Assembly (NCBI RefSeq): GCF_001544515.1
Contig: NZ_FCOL02000043.1
Coordinates: 1-46,337 of the forward strand
DNA length: 46,337 nt
DNA from: Caballeronia terrestris
GTDB taxonomy: Bacteria > Pseudomonadota > Gammaproteobacteria > Burkholderiales > Burkholderiaceae
Direction of reading: 5' to 3'
Shown here: positions 1-7,552 of the stretch, piece after piece
Layout of the letters: each line of letters opens with the position of its first letter
Position numbering within the stretch: the first letter of the stretch is position 1
Notes under the pieces: generated by a model
What the model saw: the letters and a program-made list of their open reading frames with translations, nothing else
Told to the model about the DNA's origin: nothing
Databases searched by the model: none
Translations under genes and position numbers: made by a program

Positions 1-21
1 GGTTAAAAGCTGCTTTCTTTG

Positions 22-53
22 CTTACTTTCTTTGCAGCAGCAAAGAAAGTGAG
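22..53. repeat. Intergenic hairpin repeat (GCAAAGAAAG type)
   Basis: An 11-bp perfect inverted repeat (ACTTTCTTTGC at 25-35 and GCAAAGAAAGT at 40-50) closes a 4-nt AGCA loop, and three further weaker pairs extend it to 22-53. The flanking bases (tgctttctttgc on the left, cgccccggacaggggc on the right) resemble a dispersed intergenic repeat I know from Burkholderia and Paraburkholderia genomes. It lies about 110 bases past the stop of the leftward response regulator, so it may also end that transcript. Only one copy is visible here. Confidence 0.6.
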
Positions 54-162
54 TCCCGCCCCGGACAGGGGCAGAGCTAATAGACCAAAAAGAAAACAAG
101 TTCCATGGGAGCACAGGCGCATCAAACGGTTGAAACACCAACCCCACCCCACAGCGCCAGCA

Positions 163-903
163 TCAAAACCCCCGCCGCATCGCCCGCTCAGCGGCTCCCG
201 TCTCCCCACGCGGCACGAAGATATAACCCTGCCCCCACACGGTCTGCACATAGCGCGGCTCGGAGGGATCGGTTTCGAGCAGCCGCCGCAAGCGCCAGAT
301 CGATACATCGAGGCTGCGGTCGCGATACGAGCCCGCCTGCCCGCGCAGCTTCTCGTTCAACTGCGAGCGCGTCATCACGACCATCTCGTTCTTCACGAAG
401 ATCTTGAGCGTTGCGAATTCGCCGGAACGCAGCGGCACGCGCTCACCGTCGCGTCGCAATTCGCGCGCAGCGAAATCCACTTCGAACGGGCCGAAGCGAT
501 ACGGCGGCCGATTCTCGGGCGCACCCGGCGCCGCAGCATGACGGCGCCTCAGCACCGAGCGGATGCGTGCAAGCAGTTCGCGCGGATCGAACGGCTTCGC
601 GAGGTAATCGTCGGCGCCGAGTTCGAGGCCGATCACGCGATCGATCACGTCGGCGCGTGCCGTCAGGAACACCACCGGAATGTCCTCGCCGCCGTCGCGC
701 AATTCGCGCAGCGCGCTGATGCCGTCCTTCTCGGGCATCATCACGTCGAGCAGCACGATCGATGGCCGCTCAGCCTCGATACGCCGCTTCAGGCTCGCGC
801 CGTCATGCAGCACAGAGACCGCGAAGCCGTGGGATTGAAGGTATTCGCGAACGAGGTCGCGCACGACGGGGTCGTCATCGACGACGAGTACTTGTTGAGT
901 CAT
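163..903 (-). CDS. OmpR-family response regulator (divergent paralogue)
   Basis: This is a two-component response regulator of 246 residues with an N-terminal receiver domain (about 1-120) and a C-terminal OmpR/PhoB winged helix (about 145-240). The receiver has the acidic pocket D10/D11, phospho-acceptor D53 in LLDVMMPEKDG, T81 and K103 in AKPFDPRE. The output domain ends in the family motif QTVWGQGYIFVP. The start at 903 is chosen because the receiver begins at once (MTQQVLVVDDD); the frame stays open further upstream, but that part is not domain-like. It is transcribed away from a closely similar regulator starting at 1163, and no kinase lies next to it on this strand. It probably shares the kinase encoded at 1897-3225 or answers another one. 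The target genes are unknown. Confidence 0.93.
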   Translation of the reverse strand: MTQQVLVVDDDPVVRDLVREYLQSHGFAVSVLHDGASLKRRIEAERPSIVLLDVMMPEKDGISALRELRDGGEDIPVVFLTARADVIDRVIGLELGADDYLAKPFDPRELLARIRSVLRRRHAAAPGAPENRPPYRFGPFEVDFAARELRRDGERVPLRSGEFATLKIFVKNEMVVMTRSQLNEKLRGQAGSYRDRSLDVSIWRLRRLLETDPSEPRYVQTVWGQGYIFVPRGETGAAERAMRRGF

Positions 904-1090
904 GCGATCAATTTTAAGACGCACGGCACTATTTTTGCGACAGTGCACTGCTTTCCGTTTCTTACCGTTTGATGCAGTCATACAACGCGGCAACGCCACG
1001 CCCGCATGCCCCGTCCATATTGAAATCGGGCATTCCAGCCCCTTAAACAAGGCCTTTTGGAAACATCCGAAATGCGGCCTTTACAACACA

Positions 1091-1117
1091 CCGTAAGATT
1101 CCGTAATGGGGCCGCAA
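1091..1117. promoter_or_regulatory. Three spaced CCGTAA-type repeats, candidate OmpR-family operator
   Basis: CCGTAA occurs at 1091-1096 and 1101-1106, and CCGCAA at 1112-1117, so the half-sites repeat every 10-11 bp, about one helical turn. OmpR/PhoB-family regulators bind tandem direct repeats with this spacing. The site is in the 259-bp region between the two divergent response regulators, about 45 bp before the second one. Autoregulation is an inference. Confidence 0.45.
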
Positions 1118-1162
1118 TCGCAAAACAACGTTATTTTCGGGATGCGGTAATAAAATTTCAGG

Positions 1163-1900
1163 ATGACTACATCGGTTTTGATCGTCGACGACGACCCCGT
1201 GGTGCGCGACCTGCTGTGCCGCTTCCTGAGAGCGCGCGGACTCGACGTGTCCGTGCTGCACGACGGCAGCGGCCTGCGCAGGCGGCTGGATCTCGAACGC
1301 CCGTCGATCGTGGTGCTCGACATCATGATGCCCAATACCGATGGCCTGCAGGCGCTGCGCCAGCTACGCGCCGGCGGCGACGACATCCCCGTGATCTTCG
1401 TGACCGCGTGCGGCAGCGTGACCGATAAAGTGGCGGGGCTCGAATCCGGCGCCGACGATTACCTCGCGAAACCCTTCGATCCACGCGAACTGCTGGCGCG
1501 AATCGAAACGGTGCTGCGGCGGCGCGCGCCAGTAGCGAGCAAGCCAGAACCGCGTGCGCGCGAACGCTTCGGCCGCTTCGAAGTCGATTTCGTCACGCGC
1601 TCGCTCGTCGCGGACGATGAGCGCGTGCCGCTGCGCGACAGCGAGTTCGCGCTGCTGAAAGTGTTCATCCGGCATCCGTACAAGGTGCTCTCGCGCGTGC
1701 TGATTCACGATCTGGTACACAGCGACGACCTCGCGTTTCGCGACCGAGGCCTCGACGTGCCGATCTGGCGCCTGCGCCGCATCATCGAGGACGATCCCGC
1801 AAGCCCGCGCCACATTCAGACGGTGCGCGGACAAGGCTACGTCTTCGTGCCCGATGCTGACGGCGCGCGCTTCACCCTCGAAGAAGCCCGCTCCCCATGA
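1163..1900 (+). CDS. OmpR-family response regulator (kinase-linked)
   Basis: A 245-residue response regulator with a receiver domain (about 1-120: D10/D11, phospho-acceptor D53 in VLDIMMPNTDG, K103 in AKPFDPRE) and an OmpR/PhoB winged helix (about 140-238) ending in QTVRGQGYVFVP. The start at 1163 gives MTTSVLIVDDD, with CAGG just upstream. Its stop overlaps the start of the histidine kinase gene (ATGA at 1897-1900), so the two are translationally coupled and form a cognate pair. It resembles the divergent regulator at 163-903 along its whole length, which points to a local duplication. The signal and regulon cannot be read from the sequence. Confidence 0.95.
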   Translation: MTTSVLIVDDDPVVRDLLCRFLRARGLDVSVLHDGSGLRRRLDLERPSIVVLDIMMPNTDGLQALRQLRAGGDDIPVIFVTACGSVTDKVAGLESGADDYLAKPFDPRELLARIETVLRRRAPVASKPEPRARERFGRFEVDFVTRSLVADDERVPLRDSEFALLKVFIRHPYKVLSRVLIHDLVHSDDLAFRDRGLDVPIWRLRRIIEDDPASPRHIQTVRGQGYVFVPDADGARFTLEEARSP

Positions 1901-3225
1901 CGCTGCGCAAGTCCGTCTTCCGCCCGTTCAATTCGCTGTTCGGGCGAATGGCGCTGATCTCGATTGCGGTGCTCGTCGTCGTGCAGGCGGGCTGGTTCAC
2001 GATCCTCACGGTCCAGCGTCCGCGCCACGATGCCGACGGCTACGCGCGCGGCCTCCTGCTCGTCATCGAAGCAGCGAACAGCGACGCGACGCTCGGCGGG
2101 CGCCTCTCGCGTGCGATGCGCGTGCATCTCGTGCCGGTCTGGAACATGCCGGCAACCGTTGTTCTGAGCGATCCCGCCAAGACGCGGATCGCGCGTCTCG
2201 CGCGGCAACTCGCGGAAGTGCTGCCGCCCGGAACGCAACTCGCGGTAGACACGCGCGACGAGCGCGCGCCGCACCTCTGGGTGCGCTATCCGACGAGCAG
2301 CAACTGGATCGTCACGCCGATCGACCTGCCGCCGCCTCCGCCGTTCCTAAAGGAGACGATCGGGATGCTGCTCGGCGCCGTGATCCTGTCGCTCTTCGCC
2401 ACGTGGCAGTTGCAGCGGCCGATCTCGCGCGTCTCGCAGGCGGCGCGGCGCTTCGGCGCGGGCGAGCGGCCCGTGCCCCTGGACATTCACGGCCCGCGTG
2501 AATTGCGCGACCTGATCGGCGCGTTCAACCAGATGATGCGCAGGATCACCGATGCCGATGACGACAAGGCCGTGATGCTCGCCGGCATCGCGCACGACCT
2601 GAAGGCGCCGCTCACGCGCCTTAAGCTGCGCGCGAGCATGCTCGTAGACGATGAAGCCGAGCGCAGCCACTTCATGCGCGACATCGATTCGCTCACCCGT
2701 ATCGTGCAGCAGTTTCTGGAGTTCGCGGCGCGCTCGCCGTCGCAAGGTCCGGAAGTCTCCGTCGATGCCTTTCTCGCCGAGCAGTTTCCGCTGCCCGAAG
2801 ACGGCGACGCCGCGCTCTTCGCGCTGTCGCTCGAAGCGGGCGATGCGTTCCGCCTGCCGCGCACGTTCATCGACCGGCTGATGACGAATCTCGTCGACAA
2901 TGCGCTCGAACATGGCGAGCCACCGGTCGAGATCGCGACGGCGCGGCGCGCGGGCGAGTGGATCATCGACGTGCGCGATCACGGCCCGGGCATTCCGGCC
3001 GATCGTATCGAAGATGCGCTGAAGCCCTTCGTGCGCCTCGATCCGGCCCGAAGCGGCGATGGTCATTGCGGATTGGGGCTCTCGATCGTCGAACGGCTCG
3101 CGGGCGAATGCGGCGGCCGCTGCGAAGTGCGCAACGCGGAGGACGGGGGCCTCGTCGTATGTATCGCGATACCGGTGGACCGTCGCGTTCACGCGCAGGC
3201 GCTCACCACAAGATCAACGACATGA
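1897..3225 (+). CDS. Membrane sensor histidine kinase (EnvZ-like)
   Basis: A 442-residue class I histidine kinase of the inner membrane. TM1 is about residues 17-38, followed by a periplasmic sensor segment to about 150 that ends in a run of prolines. TM2 is about 153-171 and HAMP about 172-224. The HisKA dimerisation helix carries H233 in IAHDLKAPLTRL. The ATPase domain shows the N box (MTNLVDNALEHG), G1 (DHGPGIP) and G2 (GHCGLGLSIV). It would autophosphorylate on H233 and pass the phosphate to D53 of the upstream regulator, with which it overlaps by 4 bases. Its own stop overlaps the next start (ATGA at 3222-3225), so regulator, kinase and the exported phosphatase-like protein form one operon. 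The ligand is unknown. Confidence 0.95.
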   Translation: MTLRKSVFRPFNSLFGRMALISIAVLVVVQAGWFTILTVQRPRHDADGYARGLLLVIEAANSDATLGGRLSRAMRVHLVPVWNMPATVVLSDPAKTRIARLARQLAEVLPPGTQLAVDTRDERAPHLWVRYPTSSNWIVTPIDLPPPPPFLKETIGMLLGAVILSLFATWQLQRPISRVSQAARRFGAGERPVPLDIHGPRELRDLIGAFNQMMRRITDADDDKAVMLAGIAHDLKAPLTRLKLRASMLVDDEAERSHFMRDIDSLTRIVQQFLEFAARSPSQGPEVSVDAFLAEQFPLPEDGDAALFALSLEAGDAFRLPRTFIDRLMTNLVDNALEHGEPPVEIATARRAGEWIIDVRDHGPGIPADRIEDALKPFVRLDPARSGDGHCGLGLSIVERLAGECGGRCEVRNAEDGGLVVCIAIPVDRRVHAQALTTRSTT

Positions 3226-4121
3226 TGCCTTTCCCGATTCCTCGCGGCGCAACGCTCACGCGCCGCGCTTTCCTGCATGGCGGCACACGTGCCGCGCTGA
3301 TGTCGGTCGCCGTACCGGGCTTAGGCGCGAGCCTGCTGTCCGCATGCGGCGGCGCTAGCGACAACACGCAAGTGACCGATACGCCGCGCCTCGCATCCGT
3401 CGAAAATTTCCGCGACGTGAGCGGCAGCGGCGATGGTTACCCAACCGCCGACGGCAGAAGATTGCGACGCGGCGTGTTCTATCGCTCGGGCGCGCTGACG
3501 TCCGACGCAAACGATGCCGCCACGCTCGACCGCTTGCAGCTTCGCGTCGTACACGACCTGCGCACGGTGAACGAAGCATCGCTCGCGCCGGACCGCGTGC
3601 CTTCGGGCGCGACGCGCGAACCTGTCGATATCGCCCCGCTGAACGCGCAAGCGACGGTGCCCACGAGCGAAGCCGCCGCGCGCGCCTGGATGATCGACGC
3701 GCAACGCCGCCTCGTCACCGATGCCACCGCGCGCGCGCATTTCGGCGCGCTTCTCACGCGACTCGCGAACACGCCGGGGCCGCAGATCATTCACGGCGCA
3801 ACGGGCAAGGATCGCACCGGCTGGGCGGCAGCGCTGCTGCTGGCAATAGCGGGCTCGCCGCTCGATGTGATCGTGCAGGACTATCTGCTGACCAATAGCG
3901 TTGCGGCATCGGCGATTGCGGCGCGCATCGAAGCGCACGCCGCGCGCGCAAACGTGAGCGGGGCCTTTGTCGCGCCGCTTTATCGTGCGGAGAGCGCAAC
4001 GCTCGAAGCCGCGTTCGATCAAATGCAGCAGAGCTTCGGCACGCTGAATGACTATCTGCTCAAAGGGCTGAACGTCGCGCAGGCCGACGTCGGAATGCTG
4101 CGCGCGAAGCTCGTGCTGTAA
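3222..4121 (+). CDS. Tat-exported lipoprotein of the tyrosine/DSP phosphatase family, catalytic Cys replaced
   Basis: A 299-residue protein of the Y_phosphatase3 family (bacterial PtpB-like tyrosine phosphatases). The N-terminus has a twin-arginine motif (TRRAFLHGG, R14-R15), a hydrophobic stretch and a lipobox LLSAC with C42 as the lipidation site, so it should be a Tat-exported lipoprotein. The fold markers are visible: ENFRDVSG near residue 65, then the P-loop. That loop normally reads HC-x5-R with the sequence GKDRTG; here it reads HGATGKDRTG, so the nucleophilic Cys is Gly192 (codon GGC at 3795-3797, one base from TGC). The Arg and the rest of the loop are intact. It is probably inactive as a phosphatase, or a binding or sensor accessory. 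It overlaps the kinase stop, so it may modulate that two-component system from the periplasm. Translation could also begin at the second Met codon, at 3225. Confidence 0.88.
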   Translation: MMPFPIPRGATLTRRAFLHGGTRAALMSVAVPGLGASLLSACGGASDNTQVTDTPRLASVENFRDVSGSGDGYPTADGRRLRRGVFYRSGALTSDANDAATLDRLQLRVVHDLRTVNEASLAPDRVPSGATREPVDIAPLNAQATVPTSEAAARAWMIDAQRRLVTDATARAHFGALLTRLANTPGPQIIHGATGKDRTGWAAALLLAIAGSPLDVIVQDYLLTNSVAASAIAARIEAHAARANVSGAFVAPLYRAESATLEAAFDQMQQSFGTLNDYLLKGLNVAQADVGMLRAKLVL

Positions 4122-4135
4122 CGCGCCATCGCGGA

Positions 4136-4172
4136 AGAAAAAACGGCCCGCCCTGGAACAACAGGCGAGCCG
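4136..4172 (-). terminator. Rho-independent terminator of the leftward small-protein operon
   Basis: Read on the minus strand, an imperfect GC-rich stem (4172-4144: CGGCTCGCCTG pairing with CAGGGCGGGCCG, one bulge) is followed by TTTTTTCTTC at 4143-4134. It lies about 90 bases past the stop of the lipoprotein gene ending at 4259. Confidence 0.6.
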
Positions 4173-4258
4173 AAGAGGGATGATTGCTGCGTAACGTTGC
4201 GGAGATTAGCATCGCGATCGCGTCGAATAACGCCAAGGTAAGGCAAGGAAAGGAACAC

Positions 4259-4789
4259 TCATTCCATTTGTACGACTACCATCCGGTCGACGAGCGCATC
4301 GAGCTTCTGGCTCGCGCTCGCGAAGCGGTCGACGTTCAGGCCGCGCGTCTCGTAGCGCGCCGTCACGAGGATGTGGCCGCGCTGCACGAGCGTCAGATCG
4401 ATGGCTGAAAGATATGCCGATGGCTGGTCATTGAACGCGCGGCGGTCCCAGTCGGTCGTCGCGGCATAGACGAGCATCGCCTCGCAGCCGGGCGGCGACG
4501 TGCCCGGGTTATAGACCATCGAGTTCACGCCGCGACGCTGCAACGCCAGTTGCAGCGTCGGCACGAAGTCGCCGGCCGCGACGGTCTGGTTCAACTCGAT
4601 GCACACCGTACGCAGCGACGCGGGCTTGCCGGTGACGTAAGACGGCGACGAATAATTCGACGCCACTGTGAAGCCCGCCTGCACGAGCGAACCGGCGGCA
4701 TCGGCGGCAGAGATCAACGTCCAAGCGCATCCCGTCAGCAGGTTCGCGCAGGCTATCGCCACGCAGGGTCCGGCAAGCCGCGCAAGCAT
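4259..4789 (-). CDS. Putative lipoprotein, function unknown
   Basis: A 176-residue protein with an N-terminal signal sequence and a lipobox LLTGC, giving C21 as the lipidation site. The rest has no motif I can assign. There are two further Cys residues (in RTVCIEL and PPGCEAM) that could form a disulfide in the periplasm, and the region around AAGDFVPTLQLALQRRG looks like a mixed alpha/beta fold. It follows the secreted-protein gene 4800-5252 with only 10 bases between, so the two are probably one operon ending at the terminator at 4136-4172. The base composition matches its neighbours. Confidence 0.8.
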   Translation of the reverse strand: MLARLAGPCVAIACANLLTGCAWTLISAADAAGSLVQAGFTVASNYSSPSYVTGKPASLRTVCIELNQTVAAGDFVPTLQLALQRRGVNSMVYNPGTSPPGCEAMLVYAATTDWDRRAFNDQPSAYLSAIDLTLVQRGHILVTARYETRGLNVDRFASASQKLDALVDRMVVVQME

Positions 4790-4799
4790 CGCTCAGCTC

Positions 4800-5252
4800 T
4801 CAGCGCACGACGCGAAGACGCAACGCGCTTGGGCCGTCGGTACTTGCCGTCACGGCGACGCGGCGCGGCGCATCCTTTACGTCGCTGCGGATCACGAAGT
4901 GCTGGCGCGTCGCGGTGTTGACGTCGTGCACGACGTTTGGAAAGCATGCGGCGATGTCGGCGCCGAGTTCCTGCAACGGATCGGCGACGACGCCATCCGC
5001 GCCCCAATGCGCCTTCCAGCGGCAATCGTAGGCGTGGCTGCTCGCGTGGCAAGTGCCTTGACCGGGAGCGCCGGCGGGCATCAGCGGACGGGCCTGATCG
5101 AGCGTCGTGAAGGACTTCGCCGCGACGATCTCCTTGAGCGCCGAACAGACGTCGGGAAGATCTTCCGCCGATGCGTGCATCGGCGCGGCGAAAGCAAAGA
5201 GCGCGCAGACGAGCGCGCGGGCGGGCAGTGAAAAGACGGAACGTGCTTGCAT
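4800..5252 (-). CDS. Small secreted protein, function unknown
   Basis: A 150-residue protein with a cleavable signal peptide (positive start, hydrophobic core ALVCALFAFAAP, probable cleavage after MHASA), so it is likely periplasmic. The mature part has five Cys residues (DVCSALK, GTCHASS, YDCRW, AACFPN and none near the end; four fall in the first two thirds), compatible with disulfides. I recognise no family. It is upstream of, and 10 bases from, the lipoprotein gene 4259-4789 on the same strand, so the pair may act together at the cell envelope. Confidence 0.78.
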   Translation of the reverse strand: MQARSVFSLPARALVCALFAFAAPMHASAEDLPDVCSALKEIVAAKSFTTLDQARPLMPAGAPGQGTCHASSHAYDCRWKAHWGADGVVADPLQELGADIAACFPNVVHDVNTATRQHFVIRSDVKDAPRRVAVTASTDGPSALRLRVVR

Positions 5253-5432
5253 GGGTTTCGATCGATGGGTGGCTTACATGGCGCATCGGGGTAACGCGCA
5301 TCGTCATGTTCAGCCAGCCCGTCGAACCGCAAAGCGGCAATCAAGGTTCCTATTCGCGAAGTCCTTTCCAGATGTTATCGATGCGAATGCGATACTCTCG
5401 ATACGCCGTGTCCTTTCCTGATTTCGAATGCC

Positions 5433-5654
5433 ATGCCCGTCTACGACTATGAATGCGCCGAATGCGGCTTCTTCGAAGCCACCCGCCGCATCGCCGAACG
5501 CGACTATCCCGCCATCTGTCCGAATTGTCACGGCGCAGCGGCGCGTGTCGTCGTGGGTGCGCCTTCTTTGGGCGGCTCGGCGACGTCAGCATCTTCGGAT
5601 GATTCCGCCGGCTCGTACGGTATGAAGCATCGGGGGTCGTGTTCGTGCTGCTAG
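5433..5654 (+). CDS. FmdB-type zinc-ribbon protein
   Basis: A 73-residue protein beginning MPVYDYECAECG, the hallmark start of the FmdB/CxxC regulatory protein family. Two CxxC knuckles (C8/C11 and C29/C32) bind one zinc. The rest is a Ser/Gly-rich tail ending in a Cys cluster (CSCC). The role of the family is poorly defined; some members were first noted beside formamidase and amidase genes. The gene stands alone, with 8 bases separating its stop from that of the convergent ABC permease gene. The 180 bases upstream hold no other gene. Confidence 0.88.
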   Translation: MPVYDYECAECGFFEATRRIAERDYPAICPNCHGAAARVVVGAPSLGGSATSASSDDSAGSYGMKHRGSCSCC

Positions 5655-5662
5655 CCGCAGCG

Positions 5663-6568
5663 TTACTTCAACCCCGCTGCCAGCCGACGCCGCGCAAGCC
5701 ACCGCACCGCTAGCAAACACCCCACCATCACTGTCAGCGATAGCACCGTCGTCATCGTGCCGAGCGCGTAGATCACGGGCGTCGTGACCGAGGTCGTCAG
5801 TCCCTGCAATTCGAGCGGCAGCGTGTTCTGCTCGCCGATCGCCTGCGACGTGCGCGCGATCTCGTCCCACGAAAGCGTGAAGCCGAACATCCCGACGCCG
5901 ATCACCGAAGGTCCGATGATCGGCAGCACCACGTGGCTGAAGCTCTGCCACGGCGTCGCGCCGAGATCGCGCGACGCCTCCTCGTAAGCCGGATTGAAGC
6001 GGTTGAACACCGCGAACATCACGAGCAAGCCGAACGGCAGCGTCCACGTCAGATGCGCGCCGAGCGCCGACGTGAAGAGGCCCATCGAGGTCGTGTAGCT
6101 GTCGGCAAACGACTCGAAACCCCACACATTCGCGAGATACTTCACGCCGTTGTCGAGCAGGCGGAACGTGAGCCCGATGCCGAGCGATACGATGATCGAA
6201 GGCATGATGAGACTCGACACCGACACGTAGAACACCGCCGTATCGCCGCGAAAACGCCGCCTGAACGCAAGTCCGGCCGCCACGGAGAACAGCACCGTCA
6301 GCACCGTGACTGCCAGCGCGAGCCGTACGGAACGCCAGAATGCACCCCAGATGTCGATATCGCCGACTCCGCCGCGAAGCGCCTCGAACCAGTGCAGCGA
6401 AACGCCGCGCATCGGAAACGTCAGGCCGCCTTCGGGACCCTGGAACGACAGGATGAAAATCGTGATGACCGGTCCGTAGAGGAACAGGACGAAAAGTCCG
6501 AACAGCAACGCGAGCCAGTAGAAGCTCGCCGGACGGTGCTCGCGATGCTTGAGTCCACGCGCCGCCAT
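5663..6568 (-). CDS. ABC transporter permease, PotC-like
   Basis: A 301-residue inner-membrane permease of the spermidine/putrescine (PotC) type with about six membrane spans; the first is the segment WLALLFGLFVLFLYGPVI. The cytoplasmic EAA loop that contacts the ATPase is visible as EEASRDLGATPWQSF followed by VVLPIIGPSVIG. Its start lies one base after the stop of the partner permease (6570), with AGGAG about 8 bases before the ATG, so the two are co-translated. Together they form the channel of the importer whose binding protein and ATPase are encoded upstream. It is the last gene of that operon and converges on the zinc-ribbon gene. Confidence 0.93.
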   Translation of the reverse strand: MAARGLKHREHRPASFYWLALLFGLFVLFLYGPVITIFILSFQGPEGGLTFPMRGVSLHWFEALRGGVGDIDIWGAFWRSVRLALAVTVLTVLFSVAAGLAFRRRFRGDTAVFYVSVSSLIMPSIIVSLGIGLTFRLLDNGVKYLANVWGFESFADSYTTSMGLFTSALGAHLTWTLPFGLLVMFAVFNRFNPAYEEASRDLGATPWQSFSHVVLPIIGPSVIGVGMFGFTLSWDEIARTSQAIGEQNTLPLELQGLTTSVTTPVIYALGTMTTVLSLTVMVGCLLAVRWLARRRLAAGLK

Positions 6569-6569
6569 G

Positions 6570-7484
6570 TCAAAGCTCCTTTCTGATATCGACCACGCGC
6601 GTCAGTCCCCACACGATCATCAGCACGACCGCGAGCAGCACGACCGCATTCGCCGCCGCCGCCGGAAACTGGAGATAACCCGTCTGCACCTGAATGATCT
6701 TCCCGACCGATGCGATCTGCTGCCCGCCCATCACGCCGACCGTGAGGAAGTCGCCCATGACGATCGTGATCACGAAGATCGAGCCGATCACGATGCCGGT
6801 CTTCGAGAGCGGCAGCACCACGTCGCGAATCACCTGCCAGCCGCTTGCGCCCGCATCGCGCGCGGCTTCGAGCAGCGACCGGTCGATGCGCATCATCGCG
6901 TTGAAGATCGGCACGATCATGAAGAACGTGTAGAGATGCACGAACGCGAGCACGACGGAGAAGTTCGAGTACAGCAGCCATTCGAGCGGCTGGTCGATCA
7001 CATGCGCGCCGATCAGCGCCTGATTGACGAGACCATTGCGCCCGAGCAGCGGAATCCACGAAATCATGCGGATCACGTTCGACGTCCAGAACGGAATCGT
7101 GCAAACGAGGAATAGCACGGTCTGCATGCCCGTCGAGCGCACGTGGAACGACAGGAAATACGCGATCGCGAATCCGAGCAGCAGCGTGACCGCCCAGACG
7201 ATCGCGCAGAACTTGATCGTCGACCAGTAGGTCTTGAATGTGACGCAGACGTCCGTCATCGACGAGCAGCCGTCGAAGATCGCCGCGTAGTTCTTTAGCG
7301 TGAACGCGGGGATGATCTGGTATTCGTTGAAGTCCCAGAAGCTCACGATCAACGTGATCACGAGCGGCACGATGAAAAAGAGCGCGAAGGTCAGCGTGAG
7401 CGGCGTCGCCTGCAACCATGCGCTCACGCGGCGATGGCGCACGGGTTCTTCCTGCGCGGGAGTGAGAAGCTCGATTGAAGCCAT
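6570..7484 (-). CDS. ABC transporter permease, PotB-like
   Basis: A 304-residue permease of the spermidine/putrescine (PotB) type with six predicted membrane helices; the first is ATPLTLTFALFFIVPLVITL. The EAA coupling loop reads EAARDAGASGWQVIRDVVLP. Its partner starts one base after its stop. It is preceded by a hairpin in the 68-base gap after the binding-protein gene, which would lower its expression relative to that gene. The substrate is set by the binding protein and cannot be named from the permease. Confidence 0.93.
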   Translation of the reverse strand: MASIELLTPAQEEPVRHRRVSAWLQATPLTLTFALFFIVPLVITLIVSFWDFNEYQIIPAFTLKNYAAIFDGCSSMTDVCVTFKTYWSTIKFCAIVWAVTLLLGFAIAYFLSFHVRSTGMQTVLFLVCTIPFWTSNVIRMISWIPLLGRNGLVNQALIGAHVIDQPLEWLLYSNFSVVLAFVHLYTFFMIVPIFNAMMRIDRSLLEAARDAGASGWQVIRDVVLPLSKTGIVIGSIFVITIVMGDFLTVGVMGGQQIASVGKIIQVQTGYLQFPAAAANAVVLLAVVLMIVWGLTRVVDIRKEL

Positions 7485-7506
7485 TGAGTGAACCCGTTGA
7501 AAAGCA

Positions 7507-7529
7507 GCGGCCGGCGCATTACCGGCCGC
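7507..7529 (-). terminator. Intercistronic hairpin (attenuator or mRNA stabiliser)
   Basis: A perfect 8-bp GC stem (GCGGCCGG at 7507-7514 with CCGGCCGC at 7522-7529) has a 7-nt loop and is followed on the minus strand by TGCTTTTC. It sits between the binding-protein and permease genes. Such hairpins commonly raise binding-protein levels over permease levels. Confidence 0.55.
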
Positions 7530-7552
7530 GTTTCATAAACAAACGCGCCCTA

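Noticed and set aside
22..53. tRNA or small RNA gene at the window start
   Set aside because: A single short hairpin with a 4-nt loop and repeat-like flanks; no cloverleaf or promoter is visible.
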